Positions 8,744-16,964 of a stretch of 42,275 bases of DNA are shown piece by piece. Below the pieces are notes generated by a model that saw only the letters and a list, made by a program, of their open reading frames with translations, did no database searches and was not told where the DNA came from. Source of the stretch: Nitrospirota bacterium (GTDB taxonomy: Bacteria; Nitrospirota; Thermodesulfovibrionia; Thermodesulfovibrionales; Magnetobacteriaceae); the NCBI GenBank assembly GCA_015233615.1, contig JADFXJ010000022.1:1-42275 (forward strand), read 5' to 3'. Position 1 is the first letter of the stretch, and each line of letters begins with the position of its first letter. The translations under genes were made by a program, and so were the position numbers.

Positions 8744-9121
8744 TCATTGAAGGCCGAGTATCTCTTTTGCCTTATTTCTTAATTCCTTCGGGCTGAAGGG
8801 TTTTGTGATATACAGGTCGCTGCCGCATTCCCTGCCCTTTTCCTTGTCGAATTCCTGCCCCTTTGCAGTAAGCAGGATTATGTAAATGCTTTTCATGCCA
8901 AGATCGTTTTTGACCGTGTTGCATACGTCAAAACCGTTCATCTTCGGCATCATGACGTCGAGAAAGACGAGTTCAGGACGTGCTTCCTTTATTATTTCAA
9001 GCGCCTCGGCACCGTTGTCGGCAGTGAGAATTTCAACGCCGTCGTCTTCGAGTTCCTCCAGTGTCTGTTCGATAAGTAATCTGATATGTTGTTCGTCATC
9101 TACAATCAGGATTGTTGGCAT
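8744..9121 (-). CDS. Stand-alone response regulator (REC only)
   Basis: The 125-residue protein is one receiver domain with no output domain. The acidic pocket is D8/D9, the phosphorylation site D55 (VFLDVMMP), the switch Thr is T85 (LLTAKG) and the conserved Lys is K107 (ITKPFSP). It is therefore expected to be phosphorylatable. It lies 26 bases after the HD-GYP gene and 19 before proA, with GAGGGAG before its start. It resembles PleD/DivK-like single receivers that act by protein contact. The adjacent kinases without their own REC domains (three Cache kinases and the soluble PAS kinase) are natural phosphodonors; this pairing is inferred from gene order. Confidence 0.92.
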   Translation of the reverse strand: MPTILIVDDEQHIRLLIEQTLEELEDDGVEILTADNGAEALEIIKEARPELVFLDVMMPKMNGFDVCNTVKNDLGMKSIYIILLTAKGQEFDKEKGRECGSDLYITKPFSPKELRNKAKEILGLQ

Positions 9122-9147
9122 TGTTGTTCTCCCTCATTTTGCTTATT

Positions 9148-10554
9148 TTATTGTTTATCATTTTCAAGTTTGATTTTATGGTTCTTGTGGGCCTCGAAAA
9201 ATGCATCCACTACTTTCGAATCGAACTGTGTGCCGGAGCATTTTCTTAATTCGCCGAGGGCCACGTCGAAGCTCAATCCTTTTCTGTATGGCCTGTCGGA
9301 GGTCATCGCGTCAAAGGAGTCGGCCACGGCTATTATCCTGGCGATCAAGTCAATCTCATCCCCCCTGAGCCCTTCGGGATAACCTTTACCGTCAAAACGC
9401 TCGTGATGGGACTTAATGCCCGGAATTATGTCGTCGAGGTTTTCTATGTAAGAGAGTATCTCCTCCCCATAGACGGGATGTTTTTTGATCTCGTCGAACT
9501 CCTCGTCGGTGAGCTTCGAGGTCTTGAGCAAAACCTTATCGCTGACGCCAATCTTGCCGATGTCGTGAAGGATGGAGGCGAGTTCGAGCCTCTCTCTGTC
9601 CTTGTCGCCGATGCCAAGCTCCTCTGCTATGGCGACGCTGTAGTTCATAACTCTCTTGGTGTGGCCGCCCGTGTAGGGGTCTCTTTTTTCTATAGTCTCA
9701 GCCAGTGTGTTAACCGTTTTAATGAAGGCTTTCTTAAGGTTTTCGTAAAGCCTCGCATTGTCGATAGCAAAGGCTGCCTGGGTCACTAACGTCGAAAAGA
9801 ATTTAAGATCGTCGGCAGTATAATTGTTTGGCTTTATAGTGCTTGCATTTACGACTCCAATGGTCTTTTCCTTTGCTTTTATAGGTGCGCAGATGAGAGA
9901 GCTTATTTTGTTTCTTCCTACTATGTATCTGGGGTCGGAGAGGCAATCGTTTATTATCTCGGCCTTGCCGGCAAGCATAACGCTACCCGCAATCCCGGTT
10001 CCCGGCTTTAGCGGCATCATGGGGTCAAAATAGGTTCCGCTTGCGGCTATCGTCTCGAGCAGTCCGGTTGTCTCGTTTTCAAGCATGATCGACGCGTTAT
10101 CCGCTCTAATCTGGACCAATACCTGTTTTATGAGAAAGTTTGCTATCTCCTTAACGTTAAAGGTGTTCACTTTTTCCACAAAATCGTAAAGCATCGTGAG
10201 TTCGTTATATTTATCGAGTGTTTCAGTGGCCAGAGCCTTTTTTTCCATCTCGGTCTTAACCATGTGGTTAACTACGGAGACTATCGCATTAGCCTTGCGA
10301 TCGTCTCCGTGTACCCATCCCACGGCCTGTCCGTCGGCGATTATGGGAAAACCGGCCATATTGGCAAAATCAGGTAAACCCGGATGATCCGGATGATCTG
10401 GCAGAACCGGCGGATAGCCGTTGCAGTTTCCATAGAGGACAACGCCTGAAGCGCTTACTATGCAAACGTTCGTGCTAAGAGATTCCGTAAGCTCGTCTAG
10501 AAGCCTGACGGTGTCTTTTCTTGAAAGGAGCTTCTTAAGATTAAAAAGCGCCAT
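9148..10554 (-). CDS. GAF and HD-GYP domain protein (probable cyclic di-GMP phosphodiesterase)
   Basis: Residues 1-110 form an N-terminal PAS-like/PocR-like sensory segment. A GAF domain spans ~133-270 (DNASIMLENETTGLLETIA ... SSLICAPIKAKEKTIGVVN). The HD-GYP domain covers ~275-460, with the metal-binding HD at 330-331 (ILHDIGKIG) and HHERFDGKGYPEGL at 383-396, so the catalytic signature is complete. HD-GYP enzymes hydrolyse cyclic di-GMP to pGpG or GMP. A strong AGGAGG lies before the ATG. It is placed between the Cache kinases and the stand-alone REC. Residues ~48-62 (PPVLPDHPDHPGLPD) come from a short CCGGATG-type DNA repeat that looks like an expansion. The GAF ligand is unknown. Confidence 0.92.
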   Translation of the reverse strand: MALFNLKKLLSRKDTVRLLDELTESLSTNVCIVSASGVVLYGNCNGYPPVLPDHPDHPGLPDFANMAGFPIIADGQAVGWVHGDDRKANAIVSVVNHMVKTEMEKKALATETLDKYNELTMLYDFVEKVNTFNVKEIANFLIKQVLVQIRADNASIMLENETTGLLETIAASGTYFDPMMPLKPGTGIAGSVMLAGKAEIINDCLSDPRYIVGRNKISSLICAPIKAKEKTIGVVNASTIKPNNYTADDLKFFSTLVTQAAFAIDNARLYENLKKAFIKTVNTLAETIEKRDPYTGGHTKRVMNYSVAIAEELGIGDKDRERLELASILHDIGKIGVSDKVLLKTSKLTDEEFDEIKKHPVYGEEILSYIENLDDIIPGIKSHHERFDGKGYPEGLRGDEIDLIARIIAVADSFDAMTSDRPYRKGLSFDVALGELRKCSGTQFDSKVVDAFFEAHKNHKIKLENDKQ

Positions 10555-10603
10555 TTTAATAAACCTCCTTTTTTAGTTAACCGGGATTTTGGTTAATGCC
10601 GAT

Positions 10604-12721
10604 TTAGCCAACCTTGCCAACCCCGGTACTTTCATTTCCATCGGGAGCCGGTTTTGCGGTATTGACGGCAATCTGCATCTTTATTATGGGGAGGGTGAAA
10701 GAGAAAGTACTCCCTTCCCCCGGGCTGCTTTCAACCCATATGCGGCCTCCATGGTGCTCGACTATCTCCCTGCAGATGGGAAGGCCCAATCCGGTCCCTC
10801 TTGGCTTGTCGGTAAGCGTGTTACCCAATTGCTTGAATTTCTCGAAAACTTCATCCCGTTGTCCTAACGGTATTCCTATGCCGGTGTCAATTACCGATAA
10901 AACCAGGAAATCAGCCTGCCTGCCTGCCGTTAGAGTTATGGGGCCCTCCTGCGTAAATTTTACCGCGTTCGAAATCAGGTTTATCATTACCTGGATAATT
11001 CTATCATAATCGCCCAGGGTGTCGGGAAGGTTTTCTTCCATGTCGATTATGAGCATCACGGAGTCTCTTTTCCTGAAAAGGGAGGAGGTTGCCCTTGCAG
11101 CGTGTTTTAACAGGTCTTTTACGTTAATGGGCTCACATTTCCAGACCATCTTTCCGGCTTCCATTTTTGTAATGTCTAAAACGTCGTTTATCAGTGACGT
11201 GAGCCTTTCGCCCTCCGATATTATGATACCGGTGTTTTCGCTTATGCGGCTTATGGCTCGTTTCACTTTTTTGTTGTCCGGGTTAACGGCAGGCACTACG
11301 ATGTTTTCGAAAGACTCTTTTATGATCTCGGCAAATCCTAGCACCGACGTCAGAGGCGTCCTCAATTCGTGCGATACGCTGGAAAGAAAGGATGACTTCA
11401 TTTCTTCCAGTTTCTTAAGCTCGTCGTATGCCTTTTGGAGTTCGTCGGTTCTTTCCTTAACTTTCGAATCCAGTGTATCGATGTTAAATCTTAACCGTTC
11501 GATCATGCCGTTAAAGGTATCCGAAAGTATGCCTATTTCATCGTTGCTTTTAAGGCGGCTTTTTGCCGTCAGGTCTCCATCCTTGACTTTTAAAGCCGTT
11601 ATGTACAGCTCTCTGAGAGGACCGATCAACTTCCTGGATAAACCGTACCCTATGGGTATTAACACCAATAAACCCGTAAAGGCAACGACAAGTATCCTGT
11701 TTCTGAGAATTATAGAGCTTCTCTCAAGTTCATCCACGTAAACGGAAGAACAGATGTACCAGCCTAATGGCTTATAAAATCGTACCCAAGATATTTTGTC
11801 GTATATAAAGTGCCCGGGGTCGTTGGGTTTGTCCCACTTGTATTTAAATCCTTCGGGTTTGTCGGCTACGTTGGCAATTTCCGGTAAAAGCGGTTTACGC
11901 GTCACCGGGTTGAGAAAATTTTTTGCGCTTACGTTTTCCAGTGTTTTATTCGGATGTATCAGGTTAAAATAGTTTGTGTCAAAGATGTATATATAACCCG
12001 TTTTCGCCAATTTAACTTTTTTTAATATGCGGCGTAAATCTTCTATTATGGATTTTTCCCTTAAATTAACCACGTTTTCGATATCGTCTATGTATACGCC
12101 GGTTCCCATAACCCAGTCCCATTCGGGTATTTTTTTTATATAAGACAATTTGTCGATGGGGGTCGCAGTTCCCACCCTTCTCCATTTATAACTGTAATAA
12201 CCTTCACCTTTTTTCGATGCTATTTCGAGCATGTCCGGCAGCAGGTGTTTTCCGTCTACGTCCACGAGACGGCTTTGGTCGATGCCCTGCAATTTGGGAT
12301 CGTATGTAGGGTTAGAAAGCATTCTTCCATTATAATCTATTATGAAGATGTAATCGTTATTCCTGAATTTGAAGTTACGGACCTGGGTAAGGATCTTTTC
12401 CCGGGCGGCTTTTTTCGAAATGACGCCTTCTTTGACTTCCCGGTTTACCGAATTAATGTATTGTTCCACGATAAGCAGGATATTTTTGAGTTCCTCTTTT
12501 CTTGCCTGCAACGTGGCATCCTTATAAGCTTCGAGACCGTTATCGGAACTTTTTATCAGCTCGTAAACGTTATCCATGACGGTTTTTGCGTTTGTTTTCT
12601 CTATTTCATATACCTTGCCCTTTATATAAGGCACCGAAAGCATGTAATACAATATGGTAAACATGAGGATGAGCAACATAATGGCCGAGAAAAATTTTAT
12701 GAAAAGTCTCGATTTAAACAT
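10604..12721 (-). CDS. Double-Cache sensor histidine kinase 1
   Basis: TM1 lies at ~9-29. A periplasmic region (~31-338) has two Cache_2-like halves (NNDYIFIIDYNGRMLSNP and KTGYIYIFDTNYFNLIHP), and TM2 is at ~341-362. A HAMP domain follows (~362-413), then a coiled linker, a HisKA domain with His451 (SSVSHELRTPLTSVLGFAE) and a HATPase (N box NLISNAVKFT ~581-590, G1 DTGIGIP ~612-618, G2 GTGLGLP ~642-648). There is no receiver domain. The start codon overlaps the stop of the upstream paralogue by 8 bases (ATGTTTAA), so translation is probably coupled. Its sensor half is nearly identical to kinase 2, but parts of its kinase half match kinase 3 better. Small organic acids or amino acids are usual Cache ligands; this one is unknown. 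Confidence 0.93.
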   Translation of the reverse strand: MFKSRLFIKFFSAIMLLILMFTILYYMLSVPYIKGKVYEIEKTNAKTVMDNVYELIKSSDNGLEAYKDATLQARKEELKNILLIVEQYINSVNREVKEGVISKKAAREKILTQVRNFKFRNNDYIFIIDYNGRMLSNPTYDPKLQGIDQSRLVDVDGKHLLPDMLEIASKKGEGYYSYKWRRVGTATPIDKLSYIKKIPEWDWVMGTGVYIDDIENVVNLREKSIIEDLRRILKKVKLAKTGYIYIFDTNYFNLIHPNKTLENVSAKNFLNPVTRKPLLPEIANVADKPEGFKYKWDKPNDPGHFIYDKISWVRFYKPLGWYICSSVYVDELERSSIILRNRILVVAFTGLLVLIPIGYGLSRKLIGPLRELYITALKVKDGDLTAKSRLKSNDEIGILSDTFNGMIERLRFNIDTLDSKVKERTDELQKAYDELKKLEEMKSSFLSSVSHELRTPLTSVLGFAEIIKESFENIVVPAVNPDNKKVKRAISRISENTGIIISEGERLTSLINDVLDITKMEAGKMVWKCEPINVKDLLKHAARATSSLFRKRDSVMLIIDMEENLPDTLGDYDRIIQVMINLISNAVKFTQEGPITLTAGRQADFLVLSVIDTGIGIPLGQRDEVFEKFKQLGNTLTDKPRGTGLGLPICREIVEHHGGRIWVESSPGEGSTFSFTLPIIKMQIAVNTAKPAPDGNESTGVGKVG

Positions 12722-14768
12722 TACAGCCCCTTTCGATGGGGATATCCACTTTTGTACCGGCTAAGGGTAATAAGAAGGAGAAAGTGCTCCCTTTTCCGTG
12801 GGCGCTTTCAACCCATATGCGGCCTCCATGGTGCTCGACAATCTCCCTGCAGATGGGAAGTCCCAATCCCGTCCCTCTTGGCTTGTCGGTAAGTGTGTCG
12901 CCCAATTGCTTGAACTTCTCGAAGACTTTATCCTGATCCACCAATGGTATTCCCATACCGGTGTCAATTACCGATAGAACCAGGAAACCCGCCTCTGCGC
13001 CAGCCTTTAGCGTTATGGAACCCTCCAGGGTAAATTTTACCGCGTTCGAAATCAGGTTTATCATTACCTGGATAATTCTATCATAATCGCCCACCGTGTT
13101 GGGAAGGTTTTCCTCCGTTTTGATCATGAGCTTTATTGAATCTTTTCCCCTGAAAAGGGCGGAGGTTGCCCTTACCGCGTGGTTTAGCAGGTCTCCCATG
13201 TTAATGGGCTCACTTTTCCAGACCATCTTGCCTGCTTCCATTTTTGTAAGGTCTAAAACGTCGTTTATCAGAGTTGTGAGCCTTTCGCCCTCCGATATTA
13301 TTATGTTAATGTTATCGTTAATCCGGTTAACTGTACGCTTTACCTTTTTGTCGTCCAGGGGGATGAGTGGAAAGATAACGGTTTCAAGAGAGTCTTTGAT
13401 GATTTCTGCAAATCCAAGCACCGACGTCAGAGGTGTCCTTAATTCGTGCGATACGCTGGAAAGAAAGGATGACTTCATTTCATCCATTTTCTTAAGCTCG
13501 TCGTATGCCTTTTGAAGTTCGTAGGTTCTTTCTTTTAAACGGTCGATCATGTCGTTAAAGGTATTCGAAAGTATGCCTATTTCGTCGTTGCTATTAATGC
13601 CGCTTTTTGCCATCAGGTCTCCCTCCTTGACTTTTAGAGCTGTTACATAAAGCTCTCTGAGAGGACTGATCAACTTCCTGGATAGACCGTACCCGATGGG
13701 GATTAATACCAATAAACCCATAAAGGCAACGGCAAGTATCCTGTTTCTGAGAATTACCGAGCTTCTCTCCAGTTCATCCACGTAAACCGAAGAGCAAATG
13801 TACCAGCCTAAGGGCTTATAAAATTGCACCCACGATATTTTGTCGTATATATAATGACCGGGGTCCGTGGGTTTGTCCCACTTGTATTTAAATCCTTCGG
13901 GTTTGCCGGCTGCTGCGGCAATTTCCGGTACAAGCGGTTTATGTGTCACCGGGTCGATAATACTCAATGTGCTTACATTTTCCAGTTTTTTATTCGGATG
14001 TATCAAGCCAACAAAGTTTTTGTCAAAGATGTATACATAACCCGTTTTTGCCAATTTAACTTTTCTTAATATGCGGCGTAAATCTTCTATTATGGATTTT
14101 TCCCTTAAATTAACCACGTTTTCGATATCGTCTATGTATACGCCGGTTCCAATAACCCAGTTCCACTGAGGTATTTTTCTGAAATATGTCAGTTTGTCGA
14201 TTGGGGTCGCAGTACCCAGCCTTTTCCATTTATAAGTGTAATAACCTTCACCGTTTTTCGAAGCTATTTCGAGCATCTCCGATACCAGGTGTTTTCCGTC
14301 GGCGTCCACGAGACGGCTTACGTCGATGCCCTGTAATTTGGGATCGTCGAAGGTAGGGTTAGAAAGCATTCTTTCATTATAATCTATTATAAAGACGTAA
14401 TCGTTATTCCTGAATCTGAAGTTTCGTACCTGGGTAAGGATCTTTTTTTCGGCGTCTTTTTTTGAAATGATACCTTCTTTGACTTCCCGGTTTACCGAAT
14501 TAATGTATTGTTCCACTATAAGCAAGACGTTGCTGAGTTCCTCTTTTCTTGCCTGCAAAGCAGCTTCTTTATAAGCCTCGAGACCGTTATCGGAGTTTTT
14601 TACCAGCTCGTAAACGTTATCCATGATGGTTTTTACATTGGCCTTCTCTATTTCATATACCTTGCCCTTTATATAAGGCACCGAAAGCATGTAATACAAT
14701 ATGGCAAACATGAGGATGATCAATATAATGGCCGAGAAAAATTTTATGAAAAGTCTCGATTTAAACAT
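12714..14768 (-). CDS. Double-Cache sensor histidine kinase 2
   Basis: The architecture is the same as its downstream neighbour: TM, two Cache halves, TM, HAMP, HisKA (SSVSHELRTPLTSVLGF, His near residue 441) and HATPase (NLISNAVKFT, DTGMGIP, GTGLGLP). I chose the ATG at 14768 (MFKSRLF) because it matches both paralogues and overlaps the stop of the preceding gene by 8 bases (ATGTTTAA). A GTG at 14777 would add three residues. The linker between HAMP and HisKA lacks 11 residues present in kinases 1 and 3 (around LRFNIDTLDSK), about three helical turns, so coiled-coil register could be kept. The gene overlaps kinase 1 by 8 bases. Confidence 0.93.
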   Translation of the reverse strand: MFKSRLFIKFFSAIILIILMFAILYYMLSVPYIKGKVYEIEKANVKTIMDNVYELVKNSDNGLEAYKEAALQARKEELSNVLLIVEQYINSVNREVKEGIISKKDAEKKILTQVRNFRFRNNDYVFIIDYNERMLSNPTFDDPKLQGIDVSRLVDADGKHLVSEMLEIASKNGEGYYTYKWKRLGTATPIDKLTYFRKIPQWNWVIGTGVYIDDIENVVNLREKSIIEDLRRILRKVKLAKTGYVYIFDKNFVGLIHPNKKLENVSTLSIIDPVTHKPLVPEIAAAAGKPEGFKYKWDKPTDPGHYIYDKISWVQFYKPLGWYICSSVYVDELERSSVILRNRILAVAFMGLLVLIPIGYGLSRKLISPLRELYVTALKVKEGDLMAKSGINSNDEIGILSNTFNDMIDRLKERTYELQKAYDELKKMDEMKSSFLSSVSHELRTPLTSVLGFAEIIKDSLETVIFPLIPLDDKKVKRTVNRINDNINIIISEGERLTTLINDVLDLTKMEAGKMVWKSEPINMGDLLNHAVRATSALFRGKDSIKLMIKTEENLPNTVGDYDRIIQVMINLISNAVKFTLEGSITLKAGAEAGFLVLSVIDTGMGIPLVDQDKVFEKFKQLGDTLTDKPRGTGLGLPICREIVEHHGGRIWVESAHGKGSTFSFLLPLAGTKVDIPIERGCNV

Positions 14769-16842
14769 TACTGTCACTTTCGACGGGGTTATTCACGTTT
14801 GTACCGGCTATGGGTAATGAGAAACAGAAAGTGCTTCCCTTACCCTGAGCGCTTTCGACCCATATACGTCCTCCGTGGTGTTCGACAATCTCCTTGCAGA
14901 TGGGAAGCCCCAATCCCGTTCCCTTTGGTTTGTCGGTAAGTGTGTTGCCCAATTGCTTGAACTTCTCGAAGACTTTATCCCGTTCCCCCGATGGTATTCC
15001 TATACCCGTGTCAATCACGGATATGAACAAAAAACCCACCTCTGCACCGGCTTTTAGCGTTATGGAGCCCTCCGGTGTAAATTTTACCGCGTTCGAAATC
15101 AGGTTTATCATTACCTGGATAATTCTATCATAATCACCCACGGTGCCGGGAAGGTTTTCTTCGGTTTCGATTATGAGCCTTACCGGGTCTTTTCCCCTGA
15201 AAAGGGAGGAGGTTGCCCGTGCCGCGTGGTTTAACAGGTCTTTTATGTTAATGGGTTCACATTTCCAGACCATCTTTCCGGCTTCCATTTTTGTAATGTC
15301 TAAAACGTCGTTTATAAGGGTCGTGAGCCTTTCACCCTCGGATATTATGATGCCGGCGTTTTCGCTTATGCGGCTTATGGCGCGCTCCACCTTTATGCTC
15401 TCCACGTTAACGTGAGGCAGTACGATATCCTCGAAAGACTCCTTTATGATCTCGGCAAAGCCGAGCACCGACGTTAAAGGCGTTCTCAGTTCATGGGATA
15501 CGTTGGATAAGAAGGAGGATTTCATCTCGTCCAGATCCTTAAGCTTGTTGTAGGCTTCCTGAAGCTCTTCGGTACGTTCGTTTACCTTTGAGTCGAGAGA
15601 ATGGATGTTGTCCCGGAGCCGCTCCACCATGCCGTTAAAGGCATCGGCCAAAATACCAAGCTCGTTGTCCAGCTTAATGTCGGTTTTCGCTTCCAGGTCT
15701 CCGCCCTTTACGCGTAAAGCCGTTTCGGAAAGCTCACGGATTGGAGATACCAATTTTTTTATAAAAACGTATCCCGGAAGTATCAATATAAGAAGGCCCA
15801 GTGCTCCCGCCATAAAGATGCGGTCTCTCAAAAGCACCGACTCCCTCTTAAGTTCCTCCACGTATATCGTAGTATTGATGTACCATCCAAAAGGCTTGTA
15901 GTACCGTACCCATGATACCTTATCGTAGACGTAATTTCCCGGTTCCGACGGTTTGTCCCATTTATAATAAAGTCCGTTCGGAGTATCGGCGACGGCCGTC
16001 AGTTCGGCAAAGATAGGCTTTCCGGTCACGGGATCGGATAGATCCCGAACGTTTTTCCCTTCGATATTGGCGTTCGGGTGGATAATCAGATTGTAGTTGG
16101 AATCCCAAATGGTTATATATCCCGTTTTTGCTACTTTAATAGACCTAAAAAGCCGGCGGAGTTCTTCTATAGCGGCATGTTTTCTCTTTTCCACCTCTTT
16201 GTCCACGTCGTCTACGTAGAGGCCCGTTGCAATCACCCATTTCCATTCGGGAAAGTTCCTGGCGTAGGTGAGCTTTTCGACCGAGTGCTCGTCCGTTCTG
16301 AAGCGCTTCCACTTATATGAATAGTAACCGTCTCCGTATGCACGGGCAATCTCGACCATGGGAGGAAGGACGGGTTTGCCGTCTTCGTCCAGGAGGGCGG
16401 AAACGTCCTTGCCGTTGAGGTCGGGGTTGGGATGGGATAAGAGCCGGGACGAGTAGTCGGCAACAAAAACATAGTCTTTGTTGCGGTAGGAAAACTTGCG
16501 GAGCCTGCCAAGGATACGCTTCTCGGCTTCCTTTCTTGTGAGCACGCCCTTTTCTACGTCTTCCCCGACGTTTTTGATATAGCTTTCCACGACGGCGACG
16601 ATACTCTTCAGTTCTTCTTTTCTTGCCGCTAAGACCGACTCCCTGTACGATTCCAGGTTATGGTCGAAGCTTTTCACAATCTCGTACACGTTGTCCAGAA
16701 TGGTTTTCGATGAACTTTTTTCCAGGTCAAAGACCTTATGCTCGATGAAAGGGACGTTAAGAATGTACATCACAACGACGAAAATGGCGATTACCGCGAT
16801 AAGCGTCGTAAAGTACTGTAAAAAAAGTTTGGACTGAAACAT
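14761..16842 (-). CDS. Double-Cache sensor histidine kinase 3
   Basis: This has TM1, two Cache_2-like halves (NKDYVFVADYSSRLLSHP and KTGYITIWDSNYNLIIHP), TM2, HAMP, HisKA (SNVSHELRTPLTSVLGFAE) and HATPase (NLISNAVKFT, DTGIGIP, GTGLGLP). I chose the ATG at 16842 (MFQSKLFLQYF) because it aligns with the MFKSRLF starts of the two paralogues and has TAAGG upstream. An in-frame ATG at 16908 would add 22 residues without a matching part in the paralogues. Its sensor half is the most diverged of the three, so it probably sees a different ligand, while its kinase core is almost the same as kinase 1. It is the first of the tandem trio and overlaps kinase 2 by 8 bases. Confidence 0.92.
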   Translation of the reverse strand: MFQSKLFLQYFTTLIAVIAIFVVVMYILNVPFIEHKVFDLEKSSSKTILDNVYEIVKSFDHNLESYRESVLAARKEELKSIVAVVESYIKNVGEDVEKGVLTRKEAEKRILGRLRKFSYRNKDYVFVADYSSRLLSHPNPDLNGKDVSALLDEDGKPVLPPMVEIARAYGDGYYSYKWKRFRTDEHSVEKLTYARNFPEWKWVIATGLYVDDVDKEVEKRKHAAIEELRRLFRSIKVAKTGYITIWDSNYNLIIHPNANIEGKNVRDLSDPVTGKPIFAELTAVADTPNGLYYKWDKPSEPGNYVYDKVSWVRYYKPFGWYINTTIYVEELKRESVLLRDRIFMAGALGLLILILPGYVFIKKLVSPIRELSETALRVKGGDLEAKTDIKLDNELGILADAFNGMVERLRDNIHSLDSKVNERTEELQEAYNKLKDLDEMKSSFLSNVSHELRTPLTSVLGFAEIIKESFEDIVLPHVNVESIKVERAISRISENAGIIISEGERLTTLINDVLDITKMEAGKMVWKCEPINIKDLLNHAARATSSLFRGKDPVRLIIETEENLPGTVGDYDRIIQVMINLISNAVKFTPEGSITLKAGAEVGFLFISVIDTGIGIPSGERDKVFEKFKQLGNTLTDKPKGTGLGLPICKEIVEHHGGRIWVESAQGKGSTFCFSLPIAGTNVNNPVESDSNV

Positions 16843-16923
16843 GCCGCAGTACCTTAATTTTATTACACCTTTTCCTCTTTCCATCTTTGCGGACGTTGAT
16901 TCCTTCATGATTGAATGCCTTTG

Positions 16924-16964
16924 TCCGGTTGTTCCGTCATTCCGGGCAAGTCCCGGAATCTATC
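16924..16964. repeat. Palindromic CCGG repeat at the 3' end of the SSS kinase gene
   Basis: ATTCCGGG (16939-16946) and CCCGGAAT (16952-16959) form a perfect hairpin with a 5-base loop. It matches the dispersed type 'GTCATTCCGGG...CCCGGAATC'. The stop codon of the SSS kinase (16937-16939) and its last residues DSGTCPE lie inside it. The flank CCGGTTGTTCCG is shared with the copy at 24305. Confidence 0.65.
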
